Assembly: GCF_900450765.1 (NCBI RefSeq) | Contig: NZ_UGGU01000003.1 | Location: forward strand, 806,001-870,000 | DNA length: 64,000 bases | Direction of reading: 5' to 3' | From: Fusobacterium necrogenes | GTDB lineage: Bacteria; Fusobacteriota; Fusobacteriia; Fusobacteriales; Fusobacteriaceae | In this document: in pieces, positions 35,066 through 44,586 of the stretch | How positions within the stretch are numbered: the stretch's first letter is position 1 | Layout: each line of letters starts with the position of its first letter | Notes under the pieces: model-generated | What the model saw: only the letters and a program-made list of their open reading frames with translations | Databases searched by the model: none | What the model was told of the DNA's origin: nothing | Position numbers and translations under genes: made by a program

Positions 35066-35338
35066 ATGAAATCTAATTCATTTATTAGATTACTTTTTTC
35101 TGCCCAAGGAAAAAAATACATTTTGCGTTGATTGGAATTTTCTTTTTCATAATATGAATACTCGTCGCATATATGCCTATATTGAAAAAGAAAATATTCC
35201 TTCTCAAAAATTATGTAAAAAATTAAATATGAAAAAAAAAGAAATTTCAAAAAATTTATTTCTTTTGCCAAAGATGATAGTGGTACTCCTTACTATGAAA
35301 ATATATATCAATATCCTATTCTAAGAAAGAATAGCTAA
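35066..35338 (+). pseudogene. Broken small gene after the desulfurase, two frameshifts
   Basis: AAAGGAG and ATG at 35066 start MKSNSFIRLLFSAQGKKYI, which stops at once. Sense continues in another frame (DWNFLFHNMNTRRIYAYIEK) and then a third (FAKDDSGTPYYENIYQYPIL) to a stop at 35336-35338. The ideal ribosome site suggests a once-active gene cotranscribed with the desulfurase. I do not recognise the family. Confidence 0.45.
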
Positions 35339-35365
35339 ATTGTAAGAATATTTAAAAATAAAATT

Positions 35366-35415
35366 AACTCAAGAATATATTTACATATAATTTTTATGTT
35401 ATTCTTGAGTTTTTA
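35366..35415 (+). terminator. Terminator before the Bat operon
   Basis: AACTCAAGAATA pairs with TATTCTTGAGTT, followed by five T. The 24-base loop is AT-rich. The rest of the gap 35416-35512 holds the Bat promoter region, including the 12-bp palindrome AACATTAATGTT at 35461-35472. Confidence 0.7.
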
Positions 35416-35512
35416 TATTACTTAATAAATTTTATAACTATTTTATAATTTCTCTCGTCTAACATTAATGTTAATAAAAATATATTAAATTTTTTATATA
35501 AAGGAGGCAACT

Positions 35513-36475
35513 ATGGAAAACTTAAAAGAAAAAATTGAAATTACAAGAGGAAATATTCTCAAACTAGAAAAGGAGATACAGAAAAAAATTGTAGGACAAG
35601 ATGATATGGTAAGAAAAATCTTAATAGGAATACTTACTGGAAACCATATCTTATTGGAAGGATTACCTGGACTTGCAAAATCTTTAACTGTAAATACTTT
35701 AGCTCAAACTCTTGGATTAAAATTTTCAAGAATACAGTTTACTCCTGATTTATTACCTAGTGATATTATAGGTACTGAGATTTATAATGAAAAGACAGGG
35801 GAGTTTTATACTAAAAAAGGTCCAATATTTGCAAATATAATCTTAGCAGATGAAATAAATAGAGCTCCAGCTAAAGTTCAATCTGCACTATTAGAAGCTA
35901 TGCAAGAAAAACAGATTACAATAGCTAATGAAACTTTTAAACTAGATAAACCCTTTATAGTATTAGCTACTCAAAACCCAATAGAGCAAGATGGAACTTA
36001 TCCATTACCTGAAGCTCAACAAGATAGATTTCTTATGAAAGTAAAAATAGAGTATCCTACTAAGGAAGAGGAAAAAAATATTTTAAAACTTTTAACATCT
36101 ACAACTGATTTTGATTCTATTGAGATAGAGGAAGTCTTAAATAAAGATAAGATAGAAGAATTAAAGCAACTTATAAAAGAGATACACATTGATGAAAAAC
36201 TTATGGATTATATCTTGGATATCATATTTAAAACTAGAGAAAGTAATCAATATATAAGTTGTGGAGCTTCTCCAAGAGCTTCTATTGCCCTTGTTGTTTC
36301 TGCTAAAGCCAATGCTTTTTTAGAGGGAAGAGATTTTGTCATACCTCAAGATATTAAAAAAGTTATCTTTGATGTATTACGTCATAGAATTATCTTAACT
36401 TATGAAGCAGAAGCAGAGGGAAAAGATGTAGAAAATATAATTACTGATATAATGGAAGGGGTAGAACTTCCATAG
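35513..36475 (+). CDS. MoxR-type AAA+ ATPase of the Bat operon
   Basis: 320 residues. Walker A in LLEGLPGLAKS, Walker B LADEINRAPAKVQSALLEAM, sensor 1 VLATQNPIEQDGTYPLPEAQ. MoxR ATPases act as chaperones for vWA proteins. First gene of an eight-gene operon running to 42720, preceded by AAAGGAGG. Confidence 0.94.
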   Translation: MENLKEKIEITRGNILKLEKEIQKKIVGQDDMVRKILIGILTGNHILLEGLPGLAKSLTVNTLAQTLGLKFSRIQFTPDLLPSDIIGTEIYNEKTGEFYTKKGPIFANIILADEINRAPAKVQSALLEAMQEKQITIANETFKLDKPFIVLATQNPIEQDGTYPLPEAQQDRFLMKVKIEYPTKEEEKNILKLLTSTTDFDSIEIEEVLNKDKIEELKQLIKEIHIDEKLMDYILDIIFKTRESNQYISCGASPRASIALVVSAKANAFLEGRDFVIPQDIKKVIFDVLRHRIILTYEAEAEGKDVENIITDIMEGVELP

Positions 36476-36484
36476 GAGGTAACA

Positions 36485-37297
36485 ATGAACAAAGAAGAGA
36501 TACTTAAAAAGATAAAAAAAATAGAGATAGCCTCTTCTCTCCTTGCTAATGAAATTTTTTCTGGAAATTATCGTTCTTATTTTAAGGGAAATGGAATGGA
36601 ATTTTCTGATATAAGAAGGTATGCTCCTGGAGATGATGTAAAAAAAATAGATTGGAAAGTAAGTGCTAGACAGAGAAAAACATATATTAAAGAGTTTACA
36701 GAGGAAAGAGAGATGAGCATATATCTTTTAATTGATATTTCTTCATCTAATAACTTTCCTGCTAAGCAAGATTTAATCTCTCAATTAGTTGGAAGTTTAG
36801 CTTTCAGTGCTATAAAAAACAATGATAAAGTAGGGGCTATATTTTTTAGTGATGATATAGAAAAGGTAATACCTCTGAAAAAAGGAAAAAAACAGGGACT
36901 TATTATCCTTGATAATTTTCTATCTATCACACCTAAAGGAAAAGGAACTGATATCTCAAAAGTACTTTACTCATTTAATAAAATCTCTAAGCAAAGAGCT
37001 ATTGTATTTTTAATAAGTGACTTTATAGATGAAAATTATGAGAAAGCTATAAAATTGGTAAGTCAAAAACATGATTTGATACCATTGAGAATAGCTGATA
37101 GAAAATTTGAAACTCTACCTAAAGGTGCTATTTTTACAATGAGTGATGCTGAAACAGGTGAGGAGATAGTTATAGAGAATTTTGATAGTAATTATCATAT
37201 TGAAGAGGAGTTACCTAAAAATATTTTAACTCTCTACACTGATGAGAATTATGTAATAAAGTTGGCTAATTACTTTAAAAGAAGGAGGAGAGTATGA
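36485..37297 (+). CDS. DUF58-domain (vWA-like) protein
   Basis: 270 residues. Family block FKGNGMEFSDIRRYAPGDDV followed by IDWKVSARQRKTYIKEFTEE, then a vWA-like fold with the metal site DISSS. Always found next to MoxR. The stop overlaps the next start by four bases (ATGA). Confidence 0.92.
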   Translation: MNKEEILKKIKKIEIASSLLANEIFSGNYRSYFKGNGMEFSDIRRYAPGDDVKKIDWKVSARQRKTYIKEFTEEREMSIYLLIDISSSNNFPAKQDLISQLVGSLAFSAIKNNDKVGAIFFSDDIEKVIPLKKGKKQGLIILDNFLSITPKGKGTDISKVLYSFNKISKQRAIVFLISDFIDENYEKAIKLVSQKHDLIPLRIADRKFETLPKGAIFTMSDAETGEEIVIENFDSNYHIEEELPKNILTLYTDENYVIKLANYFKRRRRV

Positions 37298-38001
37298 AAA
37301 AAATAATGACATTTCTTTTAATCTCATCACTCCTTTTAGCTAAGGATATAAATGTTGGAGATTTAGTAAAGGTAAAGATAACAGGAATTGAAAAAGAAAA
37401 AATAGTTGAGGGATTTAAAAAATCTAATTTAGAATTAGAAAATATAGAGAAATCTGAAAATGGATATATTCTCTCTATAAGAGGGTATAAAGTAGGAGAG
37501 AATAGCTTAGTATTAGGAGATAAAAAGTTGACTCTCAATATTAAATCTGTATTAGAGGAAAACGATAAGGAAATCTATCCACATTTAAGTGATAACAGTG
37601 ATACTATTCTTTATAAAGAAAAATTTCCCTATACCTTTATAGTAGGAATCATTTTAGGAGTTGTATCTCTACTCTATCTAGTTAAAGGAATAAAATTTAA
37701 AAAGAAAGAGAAATATATCTCTCCAGAAGAGAGATTTGAAAAGAAAGTTGCTAGTATCAACAATGAAACTTGGGACTTTGATTTAAGTATGGCAATTAGA
37801 GAGTATATTGACAGTAGATATCAAACTCACTTTATAAATGGTAATTATGAAATTGTAGGTATGATAGATAGTGAAGATATAAAATTTATAAACAATCTTG
37901 ATAGATATAAATTTTCTAAGGATAGTAGAGATTTAAAAGAGGAAACTTTAAAAAGAGTTAGAGAAATTTTTGAAAAAGTAAGGGGGGATAAAAATGTTTA
38001 A
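37294..38001 (+). CDS. Membrane-anchored protein of the Bat operon (DUF4381-like position)
   Basis: 235 residues. Signal peptide MKKIMTFLLISSLLLAKD, periplasmic domain to about residue 105, one span (YTFIVGIILGVVSLLYLV), then a cytoplasmic part with a FxxRxY-like segment near WDFDLSMAIREYIDSRY. The position and topology match the poorly conserved anchor protein between DUF58 and BatA in other Bat operons. Overlaps batA by eight bases. Confidence 0.65.
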   Translation: MKKIMTFLLISSLLLAKDINVGDLVKVKITGIEKEKIVEGFKKSNLELENIEKSENGYILSIRGYKVGENSLVLGDKKLTLNIKSVLEENDKEIYPHLSDNSDTILYKEKFPYTFIVGIILGVVSLLYLVKGIKFKKKEKYISPEERFEKKVASINNETWDFDLSMAIREYIDSRYQTHFINGNYEIVGMIDSEDIKFINNLDRYKFSKDSRDLKEETLKRVREIFEKVRGDKNV

Positions 38002-38953
38002 ATTTGCCTCTCCATATTTTTTACTTCTTATTCCTATTATTATATATCTATTTTTTAGAAAACAAAAGGTAAAGGGAATAAAAATTCCAGGTATAAAACC
38101 TCTTAAAGAGTTTAGATTGAGGAGTAAAAAATATCTAATTGGAAAAATACTTATTCTATTTTCTTTAATACTTATGTGTATTGCTTTGGCTCGTCCACAA
38201 ATCATATCTGAAAATAAAATTATAAAAAAAGAGGGAATAGATATAGTAGTAGCTTTAGATTTATCTCAATCTATGTTGCAAAGAGATTTTAAACCCAACA
38301 GATTGGAAACAGCTAAAAAACTTTTAGAAGAGTTTATAGATAAAAGAGTCAATGATAGAATATCACTTGTTGTATTTGGTGGAGATGCCTATACAAAAGT
38401 TCCTCTCACATTTGACCACAATGTAGTAAAAGATATTACCTCTAAACTGACAACAGATGATATCACTAGTAACAATAGAACAGCTATTGGTATGGGGCTT
38501 GGAGTTTCTTTAAATAGATTAAAGGACTCTGAAGCAAAATCTAAAGTTATAATACTTATGACAGATGGAGAGAATAACTCTGGAGAGATGAGCCCTATGG
38601 GAGCTAGTGAGATTGCAAAAGAGTTAGGAATAAAAATCTACACTATTGGTATTGGAGCTAGAGAGATACAGATACGTGTACCCTTTGGACATACTACTGT
38701 TAAAAACACTGAGCTTGATGAAAATCTTTTGAAAAATATTGCCTCTACAACAGGAGGAGAGTATTTTAGAGCTGGAAGTGAAAAGGAGTTTCAAGAGATT
38801 TTTAACAAAATAGACAGTTTAGAAAAAACTAAGATAGATGGAAGAAGCTATTATGAAAAAGATGAGTTATATGAAAATATTTTAAAAATTGCTCTTCTAC
38901 TTCTAGTAATAGGTGCTTTTTTTGAATATAAGAAATATATCAAAATACCATAA
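37994..38953 (+). CDS. batA: vWA-domain membrane protein BatA
   Basis: 319 residues. Two N-terminal spans, then a von Willebrand A domain with a complete metal-ion site: DLSQS (VVALDLSQSMLQ), Thr in NRTAIGMGLG and LMTDGENNSG; a final span near the C-terminus (ILKIALLLLVIGAFFEY). Bat proteins are linked to envelope or oxygen-stress tolerance in Bacteroides and Leptospira. Confidence 0.9.
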   Translation: MFKFASPYFLLLIPIIIYLFFRKQKVKGIKIPGIKPLKEFRLRSKKYLIGKILILFSLILMCIALARPQIISENKIIKKEGIDIVVALDLSQSMLQRDFKPNRLETAKKLLEEFIDKRVNDRISLVVFGGDAYTKVPLTFDHNVVKDITSKLTTDDITSNNRTAIGMGLGVSLNRLKDSEAKSKVIILMTDGENNSGEMSPMGASEIAKELGIKIYTIGIGAREIQIRVPFGHTTVKNTELDENLLKNIASTTGGEYFRAGSEKEFQEIFNKIDSLEKTKIDGRSYYEKDELYENILKIALLLLVIGAFFEYKKYIKIP

Positions 38954-38967
38954 GAAGAGGTGAAACA

Positions 38968-39936
38968 ATGGAATTTGGAAATCTACAAAACTCTATATAT
39001 CTTATCTTTCCTCTTATTCTCCTCTTAATTATGATTTTGGGTATGAGAAAAAGAAAAGATATATTAAATGTTTTAAAATTAAGAAATAAAAGACGTATAA
39101 GTATAATAAAAATTTTATTGCTGACATTAGGAAGTGTATTAGTTGTAATCTCTCTATTATCTCCCCAAAAAGAGATAGAAGATGAGGAGATAGAAGTAAA
39201 GGGTATGAATATCTATGTTCTTATAGATACATCTCGTTCTATGCTTACAGAAGATGTCTATCCCAATAGATTAGAAGCTGGGAAGAGAGTCCTTACCAAT
39301 CTTATTCAATCTCTAAAAGGAGATAGAATAGGATTTATTCCTTTCTCTGATAGTGCATATATACAGATGCCTCTTACTGATGATTATAATATTACTCAAA
39401 ACTACATAAATACCATAGATACTACTCTGATATCTGGTGGTGGAACAGAATTATACCAAGCTTTAGAGTTGGCAGAAAAATCCTTTAAAGAGATAGGTAG
39501 TGAAAATAAAGCAGTTATAGTTATCTCTGATGGAGGAGATTTTGATAAGAAATCCCTTGATTTTGTAAAAGAGAATAAGATAGATGTTTATTCTATTGGT
39601 GTTGGTACTAAGGAGGGAAATGTTATTCCAGAGTATCTTAATGGAGTAAAGAGAGGATTTATTAAAGATGAGAGTGGTTCTGCTGTTATCAGTAAGCTTA
39701 ACTCTGATTTTTTACAAAAAATATCTAATGAAAATAATGGTAAATACTATGAAGTAAATAACTTAGTTGATACCTCTAAAAATTTTGTAAATGATACTAT
39801 AAATTTAGAAAGAAAAAGTCAAAGAAATGAAAAAACTAAAAACTATGAAAAATATTTTCAATATCCTCTAGCTCTAGGTATATTATTTATATTAATTGGG
39901 TATCTATTAAAAGAGGTGATAAAAGATGAGGAATAA
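38968..39936 (+). CDS. batB: vWA-domain membrane protein BatB
   Basis: 322 residues, a paralogue of BatA with the same topology. Metal site: DTSRS in VLIDTSRSMLTEDV, Thr in SGGGTELYQAL and VISDGGDFD. Preceded by GAGGTG. Overlaps batC by 11 bases. Confidence 0.9.
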   Translation: MEFGNLQNSIYLIFPLILLLIMILGMRKRKDILNVLKLRNKRRISIIKILLLTLGSVLVVISLLSPQKEIEDEEIEVKGMNIYVLIDTSRSMLTEDVYPNRLEAGKRVLTNLIQSLKGDRIGFIPFSDSAYIQMPLTDDYNITQNYINTIDTTLISGGGTELYQALELAEKSFKEIGSENKAVIVISDGGDFDKKSLDFVKENKIDVYSIGVGTKEGNVIPEYLNGVKRGFIKDESGSAVISKLNSDFLQKISNENNGKYYEVNNLVDTSKNFVNDTINLERKSQRNEKTKNYEKYFQYPLALGILFILIGYLLKEVIKDEE

Positions 39937-40894
39937 AATAGTTGCTACAATATTTCTAGTTGCCTCTATAATATTAGTTATAAAATCTCTTAATCCCTTA
40001 AAAATCTATAACTTTGTAGAAAAGGGAAATAGTTTTATCAAAGAGGAAAAATACTCTAATGGAAGAGAGGAGTATGAAAAAGCTCTTAAACTAAGAGAAA
40101 ATAATCAAGTAAAATTAAATATTTTAAAATCTTTCTACAGTGAAAAAAACTACGAGGAAGTTACTAAATCAGATGTGGAAGAGGGATTTTTAAAAGGAAA
40201 CTCCTATGTTTATTTAAGGGATAACTCACAAGATAAAAATAAAGAGTTTTATGAGAAAGCCTTAGAAGAGTATAAATTAGCTATGAAAACTTCTGATGAT
40301 ATAAATATTAAGAAAAACTATGAGCTTACTTTAAAAAAGTTTGAAGATATGAGTAAGCAACAAAACCAAGATAATCAACAAAATCAAGAGGATAAACAAG
40401 AGAAACAGAATAAAGAAAATCAAAATAATAATAATCAAAATCAACAAAATAACTCTCAAAAAAATTCTGAGCAAAATCAAAATAGTAAAGATAATAACAA
40501 CTCTCAAAATCAAGAAGATAAAAGTTCTCAAAGTAATGAAGAAAATCAATCTTCTAATAATAAAGAGCAAGAGAAAAAAGAAAATAGTTCTCAAGAAAAA
40601 CAGAATAATGAGAAGGAACAAGAATCTAATTCTCAACAAAATGGGCAAAATAATAAACAAAATGAGGGCAATACTCAAGAGAATGAAAATCAAAATGAGT
40701 CCTCAGATAAAAAAGAGAACAACCAAAACTCCAATACTGCTCCTCAAAATATGAAAGAACTAAGCCAAGAGGAGATAAGAGAGCAAGAAGTGAGAGCTAT
40801 TCTAAAAAGATTAGAGGGAAATGAAAAACAATCTTTTAAAAATAATGAGAGAGTTATGGATATCAATAGCAATAATCCATCAAACAGATGGTAA
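39926..40894 (+). CDS. batC: TPR protein BatC with a Gln/Asn/Glu-rich tail
   Basis: 322 residues. N-terminal anchor span, then about two TPR-like helical hairpins (KEEKYSNGREEYEKALKLRE; FYEKALEEYKLAMK). Residues about 145-275 are low-complexity Gln/Asn/Glu/Lys/Ser, probably disordered. The short C-terminal block ELSQEEIREQEVRAILKRLE is the conserved BatC end. Start ATG follows GAGGTGATAAAAG. Confidence 0.85.
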   Translation: MRNKIVATIFLVASIILVIKSLNPLKIYNFVEKGNSFIKEEKYSNGREEYEKALKLRENNQVKLNILKSFYSEKNYEEVTKSDVEEGFLKGNSYVYLRDNSQDKNKEFYEKALEEYKLAMKTSDDINIKKNYELTLKKFEDMSKQQNQDNQQNQEDKQEKQNKENQNNNNQNQQNNSQKNSEQNQNSKDNNNSQNQEDKSSQSNEENQSSNNKEQEKKENSSQEKQNNEKEQESNSQQNGQNNKQNEGNTQENENQNESSDKKENNQNSNTAPQNMKELSQEEIREQEVRAILKRLEGNEKQSFKNNERVMDINSNNPSNRW

Positions 40895-40907
40895 AGGAGA
40901 TAAAAAG

Positions 40908-42539
40908 ATGAAAAAAATAGTTGCTACTCTTTTTCTTATGACATCTTTTCTATCTTTAGCTGATATAATATTGGATTCTTCTAATACTAAACCAGCTATT
41001 AATGAACCATTTAATATACAGGTAAAATTTATAAATGAAGATAAAAAAGATTATAAGATAGAGGGAATTGAAAATCTACAAATTCTATCAAAGGGAACAC
41101 AAAGTAAATATTCCTATATCAATGGGGATAAAACTAGTGAAAAAATTGATAGTTATACAGTAATGGCTAATGAAATTAAAACTTTCCCTTTAAGTGTAAG
41201 TATCACAGGAAAAAATGAAAAATCAAACACTTTAAATATAGAGGTACAAAAAGAAAGTGTACAAAATATATCTGATGATATGTCAGTAGAAACTTCTATT
41301 AAAAATGGAGATAGTTTCTACTTTGGAGAAAAAATTGTATATGAAGAAAACTTTTTAACAACTGTAAATATAAATTCAGTAGGATATAGTAGAGCACCTC
41401 AATTTAATGATTTTTCAGAAAAGGATATCAGTCCTGTTATTACAAAGGGAGGTTATGAACAATCATATTTTAGAGCTCCATCTGGTAAACAAGGTCTAAA
41501 ATTAGGAGTTTATAGAGGAATATTACAACCTAATTCCTCTGGAGAAAAAACTATTAAATCTGGACAGATGGCAGTTACTCAAAGCACTGGAAGAAGAGAT
41601 TTTTTCTTTGAAGAAACTACACCACCTAAATATTTTGGTGGAAACAATATAAAAATAAATATTCTTCCTCTTCCAACTGATAAACCTATGGGATTTCAAA
41701 ATATAGTTGGAACTCCTAAAATAGATTACTCTTGGAATAGTGATAATATAAGCTTTGGTCAATCTATAGTATTAAATGTTAAAATATTTGGAGATGCTAA
41801 CTTAGACTCATTAGAAAAAATTATAACTACTCAATTTAATGATTTTAATATTTTTGAAAGCTTGAAATCTACAGATGAGAAAGTAGAAAATGGAAAATAT
41901 TATGCTGAAAAAACTTTCGAAGTAGCTCTTATCCCTAAAAAAAGTGGAGAGCTTACTACTCCAGAGATTAAAATCCCATATTTTAATACTAAAGAGAAAA
42001 AATACGATTCTTTAATTGTCACACCTAAAAAAATAGTTGTCAATGGAAATGGAAGTATTTCTACTACACAACCAACACTAACTACACCTACTATCTCTAA
42101 TACTACTAATAAGACTATTTCAAATACTATTCAGCCTTTAGAAGAGATTAAAATAGATAGTATTGCTGTGGAGGAAAAGAGTCAAAGTAAAAATAATAAC
42201 CTATTAATTATAGGACTTATTACTTTAGTAATTGTCGAAGGAATAGTTATAGTATATCTTCTTACCAAAAAAGATAAAAAATCATCTTTAGATGATATTA
42301 ATGCTCTAAAATCTGCTAAAGATGATAAAGAATTTTATGAAGCTTACTGCCATTTTATGAAAAGAAAATATAATTTTAGTCCTAAGGTACATCTTGAAGA
42401 TAGGTTAGTTAAACTTGGATTTTCTAATGATTTTATAGAATTAAATAGAGAGTTAGAAAGTGCTTGTTACAATAATACACCAATAGATAGAAAAAATATA
42501 ATTAGAAGAATAAAAAAGGAGCTAAGAAATGAAAAATAA
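40908..42539 (+). CDS. batD: BatD-family membrane protein
   Basis: The start is the ATG at 40908 after GGAG; a longer frame from 40821 overlaps batC and lacks a site. 543 residues. Signal peptide MKKIVATLFLMTSFLSLAD, repeated Ig-like beta domains (family marker block SFYFGEKIVYEENFLTTVNI), a Thr/Ser/Pro linker, one span (LLIIGLITLVIVEGIVIVYL, about 455-475) and a cytoplasmic tail. BatD is the large periplasmic part of the Bat system. Confidence 0.88.
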   Translation: MKKIVATLFLMTSFLSLADIILDSSNTKPAINEPFNIQVKFINEDKKDYKIEGIENLQILSKGTQSKYSYINGDKTSEKIDSYTVMANEIKTFPLSVSITGKNEKSNTLNIEVQKESVQNISDDMSVETSIKNGDSFYFGEKIVYEENFLTTVNINSVGYSRAPQFNDFSEKDISPVITKGGYEQSYFRAPSGKQGLKLGVYRGILQPNSSGEKTIKSGQMAVTQSTGRRDFFFEETTPPKYFGGNNIKINILPLPTDKPMGFQNIVGTPKIDYSWNSDNISFGQSIVLNVKIFGDANLDSLEKIITTQFNDFNIFESLKSTDEKVENGKYYAEKTFEVALIPKKSGELTTPEIKIPYFNTKEKKYDSLIVTPKKIVVNGNGSISTTQPTLTTPTISNTTNKTISNTIQPLEEIKIDSIAVEEKSQSKNNNLLIIGLITLVIVEGIVIVYLLTKKDKKSSLDDINALKSAKDDKEFYEAYCHFMKRKYNFSPKVHLEDRLVKLGFSNDFIELNRELESACYNNTPIDRKNIIRRIKKELRNEK

Positions 42540-42720
42540 ATACTTAATGATGGATATTAACATAGCATACAGTATGTTAAATATGAGATTGAGAGATAAA
42601 TACTCCTCTCTTTCCGAACTATGTGATGATGAAAATATAGAAATAGAAAAACTATTAACTGAAATGGAAAAAAAAGGATATATATATAATAAAGAAAATA
42701 ATCAATTCAGAAAAAAATAA
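42529..42720 (+). CDS. DUF4250-domain small protein
   Basis: 63 residues, overlapping batD by 11 bases, with AAGGAG seven bases upstream. The sequence MLNMRLRDKYSSLSELCDDE ... EKKGYIYNKENNQF matches the DUF4250 pattern as I remember it (short helix-turn-helix-like protein). Role unknown; the tight overlap suggests it is part of the Bat operon here. Confidence 0.75.
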   Translation: MKNKYLMMDINIAYSMLNMRLRDKYSSLSELCDDENIEIEKLLTEMEKKGYIYNKENNQFRKK

Positions 42721-42841
42721 CATTAGTAATTCTATTTATTAGTACTTCATTTTCCTTATTTAATTTAAGACTGCTTTATAAATTATTAAAATTTTTCAAA
42801 TCCTTTTAAATAATCTATCCCAGAGTAATTTATGAAATAAT

Positions 42842-42885
42842 AAAAGGAACTGTTACAATAGTTATGCAACAGTTCCTTTTAAGTT
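42842..42885. terminator. Strong hairpin between convergent transcripts
   Basis: AAAAGGAACTGTT (42842-42854) pairs with AACAGTTCCTTTT (42868-42880). Ends the symporter message on the minus strand and the Bat operon on the plus strand. Confidence 0.8.
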
Positions 42886-42891
42886 TTAAGA

Positions 42892-44244
42892 TTATATTGT
42901 TTGAATGATTAAATCCTCATACTCTTTCATTGAAGTTCTAGCATATTTTCCTAAGGCTAGTAAAGCTATAAGATTAGGAAGAACCATCATTCCATTAAAC
43001 ATATCAGCCATCTCCCAAACTAATCCAACTTTTAACCCTGAACCAATAATTATCATAGTCATGACAACTAGTCTATATATATTTATCGACATCTTATTTT
43101 TAAATAGATATCTTATATTTGCTTCACCAAAAAAGTACCAACCTATTATAGTAGAAAAAGCAAAAAAGAATAAACATATAGCTATAAAGGCATCTCCAAA
43201 ACTTCCAAGAGTATTTGTAAAAGCATTTTGCGTTAAAATAATTCCTTCTCCATTTGTAACCCCAGATGTAATAATAACTAAAGCTGTCCCTGTAAGTACA
43301 ACAAAAGTATCTATGAAAACTGTAATCATAGCTACTATTCCTTGCTCTCCACAATGCTCAACTTTAGCAATAGCATGAGCATGTGGTGTCGATCCCATTC
43401 CCGCTTCATTTGAAAAAAGTCCTCTTGCTACTCCATATCTAATTGCTTTTTTTACACTTATTCCCATAGCACCACCTAAAGCAGCCTCTGGATTAAAAGC
43501 AGAATAAAATATTGAGATAATAGCTGGAATAATACCTTTATAATTTATAAAAATTATTACTATACAAGCTAATATATATAGCCCTGCCATTATGGGAACA
43601 ATTTTTTCAGTTACAGATGCTATTCTTCTTATACCACCAAAAAAAACAAAACCAGCTAAAATAGAAACTATAATTCCTACATGTATAGGTGATATACCAA
43701 AAGCATTATTAAAAGCTACAGATATAGAGTTTGCTTGAACCGCATTTCCCATAACTCCAAGTGCTAATATACAAGCTACTGAAAAAAATATTGCTAATCC
43801 TTTTGAAAAATATCTATTTTTTAAAGAACTCTCAATATAATAAGCAGGCCCCCCAGTTATTTGACCATTCACCCTTTTTTTAAATATTTGTCCTAAAATA
43901 GCTTCTACATATACAGTAGCCATTCCAAAAAAAGCACTCATCCACATCCAAAATATTGCCCCTGGTCCTCCAGATACTATAGCAGTAGCAGCTCCTGCTA
44001 GATTTCCAGTCCCTACTTGAGCAGCAACAGCTGTTGCTAACGCTTGAAATGAGGACATTCCATTTTTATCAGCTGCTGTTCCATTTAAGTTTAATGAATC
44101 TGTCACTAATTTTATTCCATCTTTAAACTTTCTAATTTGAATAAAATTTAATTTTAAAGTAAAATAAACTCCAGTTCCCATTAGTAAAACAATTAGAAAG
44201 TTTCCCCATAAAAATTCATTAATTTTTGTTACTATTTCTTGCAT
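42892..44244 (-). CDS. Alanine/glycine:cation symporter (AGCS family)
   Basis: The start is the ATG with complement 44242-44244, preceded by AGGAGG; the frame reaches 44436 but that part is the riboswitch. About 450 residues, ten or eleven spans. Family blocks SSFQALATAVAAQVGTGNLA, GGPGAIFWMWMSAFFGMATV, GGPAYYIE and ARGLFSNEAGMGSTPHAHA are intact. Imports glycine or alanine with Na+/H+. The leader has a tandem glycine riboswitch, which points to glycine as the relevant substrate. Confidence 0.95.
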   Translation of the reverse strand: MQEIVTKINEFLWGNFLIVLLMGTGVYFTLKLNFIQIRKFKDGIKLVTDSLNLNGTAADKNGMSSFQALATAVAAQVGTGNLAGAATAIVSGGPGAIFWMWMSAFFGMATVYVEAILGQIFKKRVNGQITGGPAYYIESSLKNRYFSKGLAIFFSVACILALGVMGNAVQANSISVAFNNAFGISPIHVGIIVSILAGFVFFGGIRRIASVTEKIVPIMAGLYILACIVIIFINYKGIIPAIISIFYSAFNPEAALGGAMGISVKKAIRYGVARGLFSNEAGMGSTPHAHAIAKVEHCGEQGIVAMITVFIDTFVVLTGTALVIITSGVTNGEGIILTQNAFTNTLGSFGDAFIAICLFFFAFSTIIGWYFFGEANIRYLFKNKMSINIYRLVVMTMIIIGSGLKVGLVWEMADMFNGMMVLPNLIALLALGKYARTSMKEYEDLIIQTI

Positions 44245-44285
44245 TATAATTCCTCCTATTTCCTTTTTATAAATTGAATAAAAAA

Positions 44286-44306
44286 AGAAGGTACAATATA
44301 CCTTCT
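44286..44306 (-). terminator. Expression-platform terminator of the glycine riboswitch
   Basis: AGAAGGTA/TACCTTCT hairpin followed by TTTTTTTATT on the minus strand, between the second aptamer and the symporter start. Confidence 0.8.
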
Positions 44307-44347
44307 GGAAATTGAAAAGAAGCATACAAAAAAATTGTATTGTATAA

Positions 44348-44500
44348 TTTCTCTGTCCTTTTACCTGAGAGTTTAGTCCAAAAATTTTGGGTTTGCTCCT
44401 TCGGTGCTCTATGAGTCTCTCCAGAGGTTCGTCCAATATAGGTCCATTTGCCTGAAAGATTTACTTCGTCGGCGGTTATTTTAAATAACTCTCTCCCTAT
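44348..44500 (-). promoter_or_regulatory. Tandem glycine riboswitch (gcvT type)
   Basis: Minus strand from about 44499: GGGAGAGAG, then GCCGACGAAG, TTTCAGGCAAA and GGAC form aptamer 1. After a short linker CTCTGGAGAGACTCATAGAG, GCACCGAAGGAGCAAA, then CTCTCAGGTAAAAGGACAGAG form aptamer 2. Each has the diagnostic CCGA(C)GAAG/CCGAAGGAG and CAGG(C/T)AAA(A)GGAC elements. Together with the downstream terminator it senses glycine and controls the symporter; whether on or off is not fixed by the sequence alone. Confidence 0.93.
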
Positions 44501-44586
44501 ATCTTCATCCGATTTTTATTCAATTTTTATGTTATAAATAATAAAATATTTTTTTTATTTTGTCAATAATTTTTTAAAAAATAAAA

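Noticed and set aside
40360-40740. Possible tandem repeat or CRISPR-like array in the batC region
   Set aside because: The repetition is of CAAAAT/GAAAAT codon type with irregular length; it encodes a disordered Gln/Asn/Glu tail, with no constant repeat or spacer.
40331-40754. ORFs inside batC in other frames
   Set aside because: They mirror the Gln/Asn/Lys-rich low-complexity codons of batC and have no ribosome sites.
44245-44436. N-terminal extension of the AGCS symporter to 44436
   Set aside because: This stretch is the second glycine aptamer and terminator, and the internal ATG has an AGGAGG site.
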